Source of the DNA: Pseudomonadota bacterium
Lineage (GTDB): Bacteria; Pseudomonadota; Alphaproteobacteria; Rhodospirillales; Casp-alpha2
Assembly (NCBI GenBank): GCA_027624235.1
Contig: JAQBYB010000026.1
Span: 1-34,496 of the forward strand
Length of the DNA stretch: 34,496 nt
Direction: 5' to 3'
Under the pieces are notes generated by a model. It had not been told where the DNA came from, ran no database searches, and saw nothing but the letters and a program-made list of their open reading frames with translations. The position numbers and the translations under genes are program-made. Below are positions 23,679-31,900 of this stretch, piece by piece (within the stretch, counting starts at the first letter, position 1; every line of letters starts with the position of its first letter).

Positions 23679-23855
23679 ATGGAATCGCCGGACATCCCGC
23701 AAGTTCTCGCTGAAATCGCACAGTTTATTGACGTCTACGGATCTCTGATAAGAATGACCGCGTTGATCTTCGCCGTCGTCGCCGTGAGCGTAATGATCAA
23801 GACGGAACCCGCCCCGATTCCAAACGAGGATGACAACCAAGCCTCGGTTTCTTAA
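23679..23855 (+). CDS. 58-aa single-helix membrane protein
   Basis: A short frame with an ATG at 23679 giving a soluble start (MESPDIPQVLAEIAQFIDV), one hydrophobic helix (YGSLIRMTALIFAVVAVSVMI) and an acidic tail (IPNEDDNQASVS). There is no strong Shine-Dalgarno (GGAATCAGAAAAAA). The frame is open further upstream to 23499 but that part is unlike protein. It lies between the CRP/FNR-like site and the CBS gene. It is the third very small membrane protein in this patch; its existence needs proof of expression. Confidence 0.4.
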   Translation: MESPDIPQVLAEIAQFIDVYGSLIRMTALIFAVVAVSVMIKTEPAPIPNEDDNQASVS

Positions 23856-24002
23856 ACGCGGCCCCTTATACGCCCTTATTCTTTCGCGACTCCGAACCCT
23901 ATCTTCACCTTAGGCCGTTAATCAGGTATACTTCCGCAGAACAGCAAACGCTTCCTTAGCGATCCGGAAAATGTCTTTTTATTGTTAAATGGAGAAAATC
24001 CG

Positions 24003-24431
24003 ATGACAACGGTAGAGCAATTGCTCGATAGAAAGGGCCACGGTGTGAGTTCGGTCGGCCCGGACGATAGCGTTTCCGATGCCATCAAGGAAATGGCCGT
24101 CAAGGACATCGGCGCCTTGGTGGTCATGGACGGCGAAAATCCCGTCGGTATGTTCACCGAACGCGATTATGCCCGCAATGTGTACCTGAAGGGGAAGTCA
24201 TCGCCGAAAACGCCGGTTCGTGATGTTATGACGGCTCCGGTCATCTTCGCCAGACCCGAACAAACCATCGATGAATGCATGTCGGTGATGACCAGGAAAC
24301 GGGTGCGCCATCTTCCGGTTATGGACGACGGCGTCTTGATCGGCATGGTGTCGATCGGTGATCTGGTTAAAACCGTTATCGAAGAACAGCAACACACCAT
24401 CGAGCAACTTGAGGAGTACATCCACGGCTAG
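24003..24431 (+). CDS. CBS-domain pair protein
   Basis: A 142-aa stand-alone protein of two CBS domains: VGPDDSVSDAIKEMAVKDIGALVVMDGENPVGMFTERDYARNVYLKG and VRDVMTAPVIFARPEQTIDECMSVMTRKRVRHLPVMDDGVLIGMVSIGDLVKTVI. CBS pairs bind adenine nucleotides and often regulate enzymes or transporters; the partner is unknown. The start at 24003 has GGAG about 8 nt upstream. Its stop codon TAG is part of the first palindromic element (24429–24470), which may act as a transcription end. Confidence 0.93.
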   Translation: MTTVEQLLDRKGHGVSSVGPDDSVSDAIKEMAVKDIGALVVMDGENPVGMFTERDYARNVYLKGKSSPKTPVRDVMTAPVIFARPEQTIDECMSVMTRKRVRHLPVMDDGVLIGMVSIGDLVKTVIEEQQHTIEQLEEYIHG

Positions 24432-24470
24432 AGCATTTCCGGTTCACTTGCGTTCACCTAAAATGCTCTA
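24429..24470. repeat. Palindromic intergenic element overlapping a stop codon
   Basis: TAGAGCATTT…AAATGCTCTA with 10-nt complementary ends around 22 nt. It resembles AGAGCATTTT-type palindromic elements common in alphaproteobacteria. It begins with the TAG stop of the CBS gene. Confidence 0.7.
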
Positions 24471-24486
24471 CGCCTTTGTTTTAGAC

Positions 24487-24529
24487 GCAAATTCGTCGTC
24501 GCGGATGTAACCATCCGCTCGCGATTTGC
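24487..24529 (-). repeat. 43-nt palindromic intergenic repeat, copy 2
   Basis: Inverted relative to 16302–16344, with 39 of 43 positions identical. It stands 16 bp after the AGAGCATTT palindrome, so the two elements form a composite of about 100 nt. CTTTGTTTTAGA lies between them. Confidence 0.75.
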
Positions 24530-24565
24530 ACCAGCGGAAGCATATCTTCGCCGGCACCGGCGGCC

Positions 24566-24730
24566 TTAATCCCGCGGGCTTTGCTCGCGGACCATGGTCG
24601 TGCCGCACCGGCGGCATTCGACTTTTTCGACATCGCCGGCGTCGCCGAAGCCATAGGTCACCTCAATGACCCGGAAATCGTGAAATCCGAGACGGCACTG
24701 GAGTTCTTGCAAGATGCCGAGCAGGTCCAT
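24566..24730 (-). CDS. 54-aa zinc-ribbon-like small protein
   Basis: A very short gene on the minus strand, more protein-like than the long opposite frame. Its 54 aa read MDLLGILQELQCRLGFHDFRVIEV, then TYGFGDAGDVEKVECRRCGTTMVREQSPRD. A CRRCG motif preceded by LQCRLGFHDF suggests a small zinc or metal-binding knuckle, reminiscent of tiny zinc-ribbon proteins. Start ATG at 24730 has AAAGG 10 nt upstream. It lies 121 bp downstream of moaA on the same strand and could be co-transcribed with it. Confidence 0.55.
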   Translation of the reverse strand: MDLLGILQELQCRLGFHDFRVIEVTYGFGDAGDVEKVECRRCGTTMVREQSPRD

Positions 24731-24851
24731 GGTTTGATGCCTTTTGGCGGGACTTTGTTACTGCTCTTTGAATTCACATTCGGCGCGAAGGGCAGCCTTA
24801 ACAGTTGCATGACCCCAATGATAGCCTGAACAGCAAAGCGGCGGGGAAAAA

Positions 24852-25841
24852 TCAGCCGCCGGTGACGCTCATGTGGCGGGTCAGGGCCGGGCCGCCGTTG
24901 TCGCGGTCGATGACGAAATCGTGGCCCTTGGGCTTGCGGGCGATGGCGTCATCAATGGCGGCGTCGAGAACGTCGTCGGCTTCCGAGGCGCGCAACGGGG
25001 TGCGCAGGTCGGCGGCGTCGTCCTGGCCCAGGCACATATACAGCGTGCCGGTGCAGGTCAGCCGGACGCGGTTGCAGCCTTCGCAGAAATTGTGGGTCAG
25101 CGGCGTGATCAGGCCGAGCTTGCGACCGGTTTCCTTGATCGAGACATAACGCGCCGGGCCGCCGGTTTTATAGTCGATGTCGGTCAGCGTGAAGGTTTTT
25201 TCCAACCGTTCGCGGACCTCGGACAGCGCCAGATATTGTTCGACCCGGTTGCCGCCGATGTCGCCCAGGGGCATGGTTTCGATCAGGGTCATGTCGTGGC
25301 CTTCGTCGCCGCACCAGCGGATCAGGTCTTCGATCTCATCATCGTTGAAGTTTCGCAGCGCGACGGCGTTGATCTTGACGGCGAGGCCGGCGTCCTTGGC
25401 GGCGCGGATGCCGGCCAAGACCTTTTCAAGGTCGCCCCAGCGGGTCAGCTTCTTGAACTTTGCCGCATCCAGGCTGTCCATCGATACGTTGATGCGCTTG
25501 ACGCCGCAATCGGCCAGCTCGACCGCGTACTTGGTCAGCTGGCTGCCGTTGGTGGTCAGCGTCAGTTCGTTGAGCACGCCGGATTTCAGGTGCCGGGACA
25601 GGTTTCTGAACAGGCTCATGATGTTGCGCCGGACCAGGGGCTCGCCGCCGGTGAGGCGGAGCTTTTTCACCCCTTTGCGGATGAAGGCCGAGCACACCCG
25701 GTCCAGTTCTTCGAGGCTGAGGACATCGGCCTTGGGCAGGAAGGTCATGTCTTCCGACATGCAGTAGACGCAGCGGAAATCACAGCGGTCGGTCACCGAC
25801 ACCCGTAAATAGCTAACCTCGCGACCGAAAGGATCGATCAT
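24852..25841 (-). CDS. moaA: GTP 3',8-cyclase (molybdenum cofactor synthesis)
   Basis: A 329-aa radical-SAM enzyme that starts molybdopterin synthesis from GTP. The radical-SAM cluster CDFRCVYC is at residues 20–27, and a second C-terminal [4Fe-4S] cluster is in [18 protein letters not shown]. The conserved GG at the C-terminus (VTGG), which MoaA needs, is present. The true start is the ATG at 25841, giving [20 protein letters not shown]. It overlaps the TGA of the upstream FeS protein by 4 nt (ATGA), so they are translationally coupled. Confidence 0.96.
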   Translation of the reverse strand: MIDPFGREVSYLRVSVTDRCDFRCVYCMSEDMTFLPKADVLSLEELDRVCSAFIRKGVKKLRLTGGEPLVRRNIMSLFRNLSRHLKSGVLNELTLTTNGSQLTKYAVELADCGVKRINVSMDSLDAAKFKKLTRWGDLEKVLAGIRAAKDAGLAVKINAVALRNFNDDEIEDLIRWCGDEGHDMTLIETMPLGDIGGNRVEQYLALSEVRERLEKTFTLTDIDYKTGGPARYVSIKETGRKLGLITPLTHNFCEGCNRVRLTCTGTLYMCLGQDDAADLRTPLRASEADDVLDAAIDDAIARKPKGHDFVIDRDNGGPALTRHMSVTGG

Positions 25842-27988
25842 CCGTCTTTTCCTCCTTGTCCTTTTGCCCCTGGCTTTGCGCCCTTGATGCTTCTGGCGGG
25901 GGCTAACCCTTTTTCTTTCATGTCCTGGGCCGCTGATTGGCGCAATTCTTCGCGTTCGCGCAGGTAATCGTCGGTGGTCCGAGGCGCCGGCCGGGCGGCG
26001 GACGCCATCGGGTGTTCGTCTTCTTCGGCCAACGCGATGACGCGGCAGTCGTCGCACATCTTCAGCCGGTCGGTGCCGCCCTTATTCTGAAACATGGGGT
26101 GGTCTTGCAGTTTTTCAACCATCGCCTCGACGGAAGATTTGGCGCCAAAGGCCTTGCCGCAGCGGATGCACTCAAAAGGGTCTTCTTCCTTGATGATTTG
26201 GGCTTCACGGGCGGAGCTAAGGAAGCTCAGGCGCGGGGTCAGGGTGATGACTTTTTCCGGACAGGTGTTGCGGCACAAACCGCACTGTACGCAGGCCTCT
26301 TCGGTGAAGCTGAGTTGCGGCTTTTCTTTGTTGTCGCGAAGCGCCCCGGTTGGGCACGCCCCGACGCAGGCCAGACACACCGTGCAGCCGTCGATATCGA
26401 CGTTGACGGCGCCGAAGGGCGCACCGGCGGGTAAGTCGATGGCGTCGACCGGGGTGCGCGCCGCCTTGTGCAATTCGGCCAAGGCCAGCGACATGATCGA
26501 ACGCTTGCGGCCCATGGCAAGGAAGTCGGCGTCGGCCATGCCGGGTAAGGCGTTAAGCCCGTAGAGGCGTCTTTCCAATGCGTCGGGGTCGGTGTCTTCG
26601 ATGACCTCAAAGCGTCCGGAGCCATAACCGAGGCCGTCCAGCACCGTTTCCGCCAGCGCCAATTCGCCGTCCAGCAGGGCTTTTTCGTCGGCTTTTTGAG
26701 GCGCCAGCAGGATCAGGACACGTTCCGCGCCGTAGGCTGCGGCGGCGAACAGAAAATCCAGCCCGACTTGGGTGACCTGATTGACGGCGAACGGCAGTAC
26801 ATTGGCCGGCAGGCCGCCACCGCCACGCGCCATGGCGTCGATGATGTCGTCGCCGAAGCCGGTGTCATGGACCAGCAGGATCGGCGATGCGCCATCGGCC
26901 TTGCGGTAGGTGCGGACAACGGTGCGCAGGCGTTGGAACAGGGTGTCGCCGGCGGGAAGCGCGTAGCGCGCCGCGCCCGTTGGGCAGACGCTGGCGCAGG
27001 TGCCGCAACCGGCGCAGACGTAAGGGTTGAAATCGACCTTGTCGCCGTCGGGGGTGATGGCGCCGGTCGGGCAGCTGTCCAAACACCGGGTGCAGCCGGT
27101 GATGGTCGCCCGCGAATAGGCACAGGTGGCGGCGTCGTAATCGACGTAGCGGGGCTTCTCGAACGTGCCCACCATGTCGATCAGTTCCATCATGGCTGCC
27201 GCGATCAGGGCCGGATTGCCGGGGTCGGGGTTGTAATAACCGTCGCGCTTGTCCGGCGCCGTGAATAGCGCCGTGCCGCCACGAAGATCCAGAATCAGGT
27301 CGGCTTCGGAAACGCCTTTTTGCCTGGTGGCGTCAAACGTTAGTGATTTTCTGGAGGATGCGGCCGCGGCGGCGAAGCCTTCGACCGAGACCTTGAACGC
27401 CCCCAGGTGGCCTTCGGCGCCGGTCACCCGGCCCGAGAATATCGGCACCTGCATCAGCGTCGGCGGCGTAATATCGCTTCCGGGTTCGAAAATCACGGTA
27501 ACGTCGAGCCGGTCTGAAAGCTTTTTGGCCGCATCCAGGGCAGCCGCGTCCCGGCCCAGGATTATCAGCACCCCTTCGGATTCCATCTTCACCGAAGAGG
27601 CATCTTCGATGTCCAGGGCCGCTTCCGCCAGCAGCGCCGCCATCTTCGCCGTCATATTGGTTTTCTGGGTTTTTTTGTCGGTGGCGTCCCTGGACCAGCC
27701 GGCTTTCTCGCGGATGTTGGTGAAGCGAACACTCGGTTGATCCTCACCGGCCTCTGCCAGGGTTTCCAGAAACAGCGGCGCTTCCTGAGTGCAGGCGATG
27801 AGCAGCGCATCGGCGCCTTTGGCCCGGCGCTGGAATTCTTCGATCTGGGTCCGGCACAGGTGGCTGGCGACTTCCAGATCACCTTGGTCGGCGCCGCAGG
27901 CCTTGGCCAACGCCTTGGCGTCAATCGCCATCGTTCCCTCGCATGTGCATACGAGGACGTCTTTACCATTGAGCTTCATCAGAAGCAT
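25838..27988 (-). CDS. 716-aa multi-[4Fe-4S] protein with HdrA-like N-terminus
   Basis: A large soluble electron-transfer protein. An N-terminal four-cysteine set (C14, C16, C45, C66, as CTCEG…LCRTQ…ACTQEAP) resembles the cluster-binding N-terminal domain of HdrA-like proteins. Two ferredoxin-type pairs of [4Fe-4S] motifs follow near residues 300–345 ([21 protein letters not shown]) and 530–575 ([24 protein letters not shown]). A CIRCG…CDDCR zinc-ribbon-like segment lies near 606–640, and the tail is basic. It probably serves a molybdenum enzyme such as formate dehydrogenase, given moaA downstream and a divergent Mo-related regulator. Starts at 27988 and 27979 are possible. Confidence 0.85.
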   Translation of the reverse strand: MLLMKLNGKDVLVCTCEGTMAIDAKALAKACGADQGDLEVASHLCRTQIEEFQRRAKGADALLIACTQEAPLFLETLAEAGEDQPSVRFTNIREKAGWSRDATDKKTQKTNMTAKMAALLAEAALDIEDASSVKMESEGVLIILGRDAAALDAAKKLSDRLDVTVIFEPGSDITPPTLMQVPIFSGRVTGAEGHLGAFKVSVEGFAAAAASSRKSLTFDATRQKGVSEADLILDLRGGTALFTAPDKRDGYYNPDPGNPALIAAAMMELIDMVGTFEKPRYVDYDAATCAYSRATITGCTRCLDSCPTGAITPDGDKVDFNPYVCAGCGTCASVCPTGAARYALPAGDTLFQRLRTVVRTYRKADGASPILLVHDTGFGDDIIDAMARGGGGLPANVLPFAVNQVTQVGLDFLFAAAAYGAERVLILLAPQKADEKALLDGELALAETVLDGLGYGSGRFEVIEDTDPDALERRLYGLNALPGMADADFLAMGRKRSIMSLALAELHKAARTPVDAIDLPAGAPFGAVNVDIDGCTVCLACVGACPTGALRDNKEKPQLSFTEEACVQCGLCRNTCPEKVITLTPRLSFLSSAREAQIIKEEDPFECIRCGKAFGAKSSVEAMVEKLQDHPMFQNKGGTDRLKMCDDCRVIALAEEDEHPMASAARPAPRTTDDYLREREELRQSAAQDMKEKGLAPARSIKGAKPGAKGQGGKDG

Positions 27989-28171
27989 TCCCTCCCAGGT
28001 CGGGCCGGCGGTTTGACCACCTTAGCCCTGGTTCCAGGGGGCGTTACGCCACCCCGGACCGTCTTTTGAACTTTACTATTCCTCTATATTTAAGCGACGG
28101 TGGCCCTTTTGTCCGTAACTTTTTTTAGTTTTAATGTGCATGGGCCTCGATACGACCGGGAAAAAACACAG

Positions 28172-28177
28172 TATAAT
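28172..28177 (+). promoter_or_regulatory. –10 box TATAAT of the HTH–PBP regulator
   Basis: Perfect TATAAT (28172–28177) just upstream of the first ATG (28180). Transcription would start near 28184, so the ATG at 28180 cannot be the true start; the TTG at 28204, with GGGAG 8 nt upstream, fits instead. A weak –35-like CGATAC lies around 28149. Confidence 0.6.
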
Positions 28178-28203
28178 GCATGTTTAAACAGGGAGTTTTA
28201 GCA

Positions 28204-29091
28204 TTGAACCAGTTAATGACCACCCGCGAGGTCGCCGAATACCTGCGCATCAAGGAGCGCAAGGTCTATGACCTGGTGCGGGATAACCGGATTCCGTGCA
28301 CCCGGGTCACCGGCAAGTGGCTGTTTCCCAAACACCTGATCGACCATTGGCTGGCCACCGGCACCGAAATTCCGGACCGTGGCGGCGCGGCCCTGTCGAC
28401 GCCGGCGGTCTGTGCCGGTTCCCACGACCCGCTGTTGGAATGGAGCCTGCGCGAATCCGGCTGCGAGCTGGCGATGATGCCGGGCGGCAGCCTCGACGGG
28501 CTCGACCGGCTGGCCAAGGGCGAGGCCATGGTCGCCGGGATGCACGTTTATGAACCGGGCACCGATAGCTATAATCAAGCCACTGTCGCCGCCGCCTGCA
28601 AGGGCCTGGGCGTGGTGCTGATCGAATGGGCGTGGCGCCGCCAAGGGCTGGTGCTGGCGCCCGGCAACCCGCTGGGAATTGGCGGCGTTAAGGACTTGGC
28701 TTTGAGGCAGGCGCGCGTCATCGCCCGCCAACCCGAGGCCGGCGCTCAGATTTTGTTTGAACACCTTTTGGCTGAGGCGGGGCTGGCCATGGCCGAGCTG
28801 GAGGTCCTCGCCCATCCGGCGATGAGCGAGACCGATCTCGGCCTTAGCGTTTTGGAGGGCAAGGCCGACGCCGGGCTGGCCGTCGCCTCGGTCGCCCATC
28901 AGTACCGGCTCGACTTCATCGAGTTGCATCAGGAACGCTATGACCTGGCGGTGCGCCGCCGCGATTATTTCGAGGCCCCGGTGCAGGCCCTGCTGGCCTT
29001 CGTGGCCACCGACGGCTTCAAGGACCGCGCCGCCGAGATGCCCGGTTACGACGTCTCCGGCCTCGGCCGGGTCGCCTACAACGCGCCCTGA
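28204..29091 (+). CDS. HTH (excisionase-type) regulator with PBP-like sensor domain
   Basis: A 295-aa regulator. An excisionase/MerR-like HTH is at the N-terminus (LMTTREVAEYLRIKERKVYDLVRDNRIPCTRVTGKWLF). A PBP-like substrate-binding domain follows (about residues 55–290; e.g. MVAGMHVYEPGTDSYNQAT, GLVLAPGNPLGI, GKADAGLAVASVA). This architecture is known from regulators near molybdenum or formate dehydrogenase genes, where a similar domain may sense molybdate or cofactor. I favour the TTG start at 28204 because TATAAT precludes the ATG at 28180. It is divergent from the FeS–moaA operon and may control it. Confidence 0.82.
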   Translation: MNQLMTTREVAEYLRIKERKVYDLVRDNRIPCTRVTGKWLFPKHLIDHWLATGTEIPDRGGAALSTPAVCAGSHDPLLEWSLRESGCELAMMPGGSLDGLDRLAKGEAMVAGMHVYEPGTDSYNQATVAAACKGLGVVLIEWAWRRQGLVLAPGNPLGIGGVKDLALRQARVIARQPEAGAQILFEHLLAEAGLAMAELEVLAHPAMSETDLGLSVLEGKADAGLAVASVAHQYRLDFIELHQERYDLAVRRRDYFEAPVQALLAFVATDGFKDRAAEMPGYDVSGLGRVAYNAP

Positions 29092-29187
29092 TTTAACGCC
29101 CCATCGTCCCGCAGGAAAAAAGAGGGGTCGAGGTCATGGCATAAATAACACTATTAAAATGTTAATGATATATAAATAACATTAAAT

Positions 29188-29216
29188 TTGACGTATATAA
29201 AATAATAGACCATATT
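29188..29216 (+). promoter_or_regulatory. Sigma-70 promoter of the sulfite reductase operon
   Basis: TTGACG (29188–29193), 17 nt, then CATATT (29211–29216), inside an AT-rich stretch (29140–29230) unlike its surroundings. Transcription would start near 29224, leaving a leader of about 70 nt before DUF2849. Confidence 0.55.
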
Positions 29217-29240
29217 ATATCTGTAATTTTGTAATCCCAC

Positions 29241-29275
29241 GCCCCCACCGCCGGGGGCCGTTGCATTGCCCCCGG
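29241..29275 (+). promoter_or_regulatory. Leader with two competing hairpins before the sulfite reductase operon
   Basis: GCCCCC (29241–29246) can pair with GGGGGC (29253–29258); alternatively CCGGGGGC (29251–29258) can pair with GCCCCCGG (29268–29275). The two stems share one arm and exclude each other. The second ends 8 nt before the AGGAG ribosome site (29284–29288). No known riboswitch type is recognised. Confidence 0.5.
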
Positions 29276-29294
29276 AGACACGCAGGAGAAAAAG

Positions 29295-29606
29295 GTGACG
29301 TTACTGGTTTATACCGCAAACAGGGTTAGCGACGGCGTCGTCGTTTTTCTTGCAGAAGACGACGGCTGGTTGGAAATTCCGAGGCCAAGCGGCGTCATCC
29401 GCGGTGCCGACATGGAAATGAGGATGAAGGCGGTGGCGGAAGCCGCCGAGGAAGCGGCGATTGTCGTCTCCCCTTACCCGATTGAGGTGACGGATGAAGG
29501 CGGTGAAATCCGGCCCGTCAGCCTGCGCGAGAGGATTCGCGCCTATGGCCCGTCCATCCACCCCGAATTCGCCAAGCAGTGGCCCATCGCCGACAAAGGA
29601 TATTGA
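29295..29606 (+). CDS. DUF2849 protein of the sulfite reductase operon
   Basis: A 103-aa member of DUF2849, a small family found at the head of alphaproteobacterial sulfite reductase operons: LVYTANRVSDGVVVFLAEDDGW and a C-terminal SLRERIRAYGPSIHPEFAKQW. Its role is not known; it is thought to support sulfite reductase. GTG start at 29295 follows AGGAG by 6 nt. sulfite reductase begins 11 bp after its stop. Confidence 0.9.
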   Translation: MTLLVYTANRVSDGVVVFLAEDDGWLEIPRPSGVIRGADMEMRMKAVAEAAEEAAIVVSPYPIEVTDEGGEIRPVSLRERIRAYGPSIHPEFAKQWPIADKGY

Positions 29607-29617
29607 GGTAAACACTG

Positions 29618-31294
29618 ATGTATCAATATGACGAATTGGACCAACGGTTGGTCGACGAACGGGTCGAGCAGTTTCGTGATCAAGTGGCGCGCCGGCTCGC
29701 GGGAGAGATCACCGAAGATGAGTTCAAGCCCTTGCGGCTGATGAACGGGCTATATTTGCAACTTCACGCCTACATGCTCAGGATTGGCATTCCCTACGGG
29801 ATGTTGTCTTCGGTGCAGCTTCGCAAGCTTGCCCAAATCACCCGTAAATATGATCGTGGCTACGGCCACTTTACCACCCGTCAGTGCCTGCAGCTCAACT
29901 GGCCGAAGTTATCGGAAACGCCGGATATTCTGGCCGAATTGGCGGAGGTCCAGATGCACGCCATTCAGACCAGCGGCAATTCGTTCCGCAACGTCACCGC
30001 CGACCAATATGCCGGCGCCGCCACCGACGAGATTGAGGACTCGCGAATTTGGGCCGAGATTATCCGCCAGTGGTCGACCCTGCATCCGGAATTCTCGTTC
30101 CTGCCGCGTAAGTTCAAAATCGCCGTTACCGGCTCGCCCCATGACCGGGCCGCCGTCCGCTTTCACGACATCGGCATTGTCATCCACAAGGCCCCGGACG
30201 GTGAGGTCGGGTTCGAGATTCTGGTCGGCGGCGGCCTCGGCCGGACGCCCATGATCGGACAAACGATCCGCGCGTTCCTGCCCAAGAAGCATCTGCTTTC
30301 GTATCTGGAGGCGTTGTTGCGCATCTATAACCTGATGGGGCGGCGCGACAACAAATACAAGGCGCGGATCAAAATCCTGGTTTTCGAACTCGGCATCGAG
30401 GAACTGCAAACGCTGGTCGAGGACGAGTGGAACCGGAATAAGGACGGCCCCCTGGCCTTGCCGCAAGCCGAAATCGACCGCATCACCCGGCAATTCTCAG
30501 CCCCGCCCTGGCAGACGCCGGCCTCGGCCCCGAACCAGCCGGTGGGGGCGGTCCATGCGTTCGAGAATCCGGCGTTCGAGGATTGGGAGCGCGTCAACGT
30601 CGCCGAACACAAGCAACCGGGGTACGCCATCGTAAATCTTTCACTGAAGGCCTTGGATCGGGTGCCCGGCGACCTGACGGCGGCGGAAATGGATGCCGTC
30701 GCCGATCTCGCCGACCGCTTCAGTTTCGGCGAAATCCGGGCCAGCCATGAACAGAACCTGGTTTTTGCCCATGTCCGCCAAGACGACCTATTGCCGCTTT
30801 GGCGGTCCTTGGGCGTACTTGGTCTGTCGACCCCTAACCTCAATATGATCAGCGATATCATCTGCTGTCCGGGACTCGATTACTGCGCCCTCGCCAGCGC
30901 CCGGTCGATCCCGGTTGCTCAACGGATTTCCATGCGCTTCCAGGATATTAAACGCCAGCACAATATCGGCGAATTGAGGCTGAAAATTTCCGGATGCGTC
31001 AACGCCTGCGGACACCATCATGCCGGCCATATCGGCATTCTGGGTGTCGACCGTCAGGGCGAGGAATTTTACCAGATCACGCTGGGCGGTAACGCCGGTG
31101 AAAATGCCTCGATCGGTAAAATCATCGGCCCTGCGTTCGCGTCCGCCGATGTCGTCGATGCGGTGGAGGCCATCGTCGCCACCTATCTGGCCATCCGCGA
31201 GGTCGGCGAGACCTTCCTTGAGGCCTATCGGCGGGTAGGCGCCGCGCCCTTCAAGCAAAGACTTTATCCGGAGCCAAACCATGCCGTTGCTTAA
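29618..31294 (+). CDS. cysI: Sulfite reductase, hemoprotein component
   Basis: A 558-aa siroheme-[4Fe-4S] enzyme that reduces sulfite to sulfide with six electrons in assimilatory sulfate reduction. The coupled cluster and siroheme cysteines lie in CCPGLDYC (about residues 415–422) and KISGCVNACGHHHAGHIG (about 459–463). Two ferredoxin-like halves and siroheme-binding arginines fit the nitrite/sulfite reductase family. Its place between DUF2849 and DUF934 points to sulfite rather than nitrite. It is preceded by 11 bp and overlaps DUF934 by 14 nt. Confidence 0.9.
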   Translation: MYQYDELDQRLVDERVEQFRDQVARRLAGEITEDEFKPLRLMNGLYLQLHAYMLRIGIPYGMLSSVQLRKLAQITRKYDRGYGHFTTRQCLQLNWPKLSETPDILAELAEVQMHAIQTSGNSFRNVTADQYAGAATDEIEDSRIWAEIIRQWSTLHPEFSFLPRKFKIAVTGSPHDRAAVRFHDIGIVIHKAPDGEVGFEILVGGGLGRTPMIGQTIRAFLPKKHLLSYLEALLRIYNLMGRRDNKYKARIKILVFELGIEELQTLVEDEWNRNKDGPLALPQAEIDRITRQFSAPPWQTPASAPNQPVGAVHAFENPAFEDWERVNVAEHKQPGYAIVNLSLKALDRVPGDLTAAEMDAVADLADRFSFGEIRASHEQNLVFAHVRQDDLLPLWRSLGVLGLSTPNLNMISDIICCPGLDYCALASARSIPVAQRISMRFQDIKRQHNIGELRLKISGCVNACGHHHAGHIGILGVDRQGEEFYQITLGGNAGENASIGKIIGPAFASADVVDAVEAIVATYLAIREVGETFLEAYRRVGAAPFKQRLYPEPNHAVA

Positions 31295-31781
31295 AGACGG
31301 AAAACGGGTCGCCGACCCCTGGGTCCATGTCGCCGACGAGGTCGCGGTGCCGGCCACCGGGGCGGTGATTGTCGGCCTCAAGCGGTGGCGGCACGAACGC
31401 GCAAGCCTGCTGAAGCGGGGAGATCCCGTCGGCGTTAGGCTTAAAAGTATGCATACGGCGAGCGACGTGGCCGATGATCTCGACCACCTTGGCGTTGTCG
31501 CGCTGGCGTTACCGGTCTTTACCGACGGGCGCGCCTATACCAACGCGCGGCGGCTCAGGGAACGGCATGGATACCGGGGCGAAATCCGGGCCATCGGCAA
31601 CGTCCTCCCGGATCAGTATCTGTTCATGTTACGCTGCGGCTTCGATGCCTTCGAAGTCCGCGCCGGCGACACGGAAAAGGATTGGGACAAGGCCGTCCAG
31701 GCCATCAGCGTCTTTTACCAGCCCGCCGCCGACGGCCGGGAAAGCGCGCTGTCGTTGCGCCATCGGACGCCCGGAGCATAA
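31281..31781 (+). CDS. DUF934 protein of the sulfite reductase operon
   Basis: A 166-aa member of DUF934, which accompanies cysI in alphaproteobacteria: LPVFTDGRAYTNARRLRERHGYRGEIRAIGNVLPDQYLFMLRCGFDAFEV. It probably helps supply electrons or assemble sulfite reductase, but its activity is unproven. The ATG at 31281 overlaps the sulfite reductase end by 14 nt, so translation is coupled. A strong terminator follows. Confidence 0.9.
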   Translation: MPLLKDGKRVADPWVHVADEVAVPATGAVIVGLKRWRHERASLLKRGDPVGVRLKSMHTASDVADDLDHLGVVALALPVFTDGRAYTNARRLRERHGYRGEIRAIGNVLPDQYLFMLRCGFDAFEVRAGDTEKDWDKAVQAISVFYQPAADGRESALSLRHRTPGA

Positions 31782-31791
31782 ACAAAAAAAA

Positions 31792-31826
31792 GCGCGTGAC
31801 CCGGGGAGGCCACGCGCATTTTTTTT
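31792..31826. terminator. Bidirectional rho-independent terminator
   Basis: GCGCGTG (31792–31798), a 12-nt loop and CACGCGC (31811–31817), with A-run before and T8 (31819–31826) after. The symmetrical A and T runs let it stop the sulfite reductase operon and the convergent FadL gene. Confidence 0.85.
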
Positions 31827-31900
31827 CGAAACGTCTCAGTTCGTCAAACGGGGCCGAGCAGTTTTTTAAGATCAAATCCAGAAAGACTCAGCAACAGGAC

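Noticed and set aside
24581-24829. Plus-strand frame of 82 codons (MLADHGRAAPAAF…)
   Set aside because: The opposite strand (24566–24730) has a more convincing CxxC protein with a ribosome site; the plus frame lacks one.
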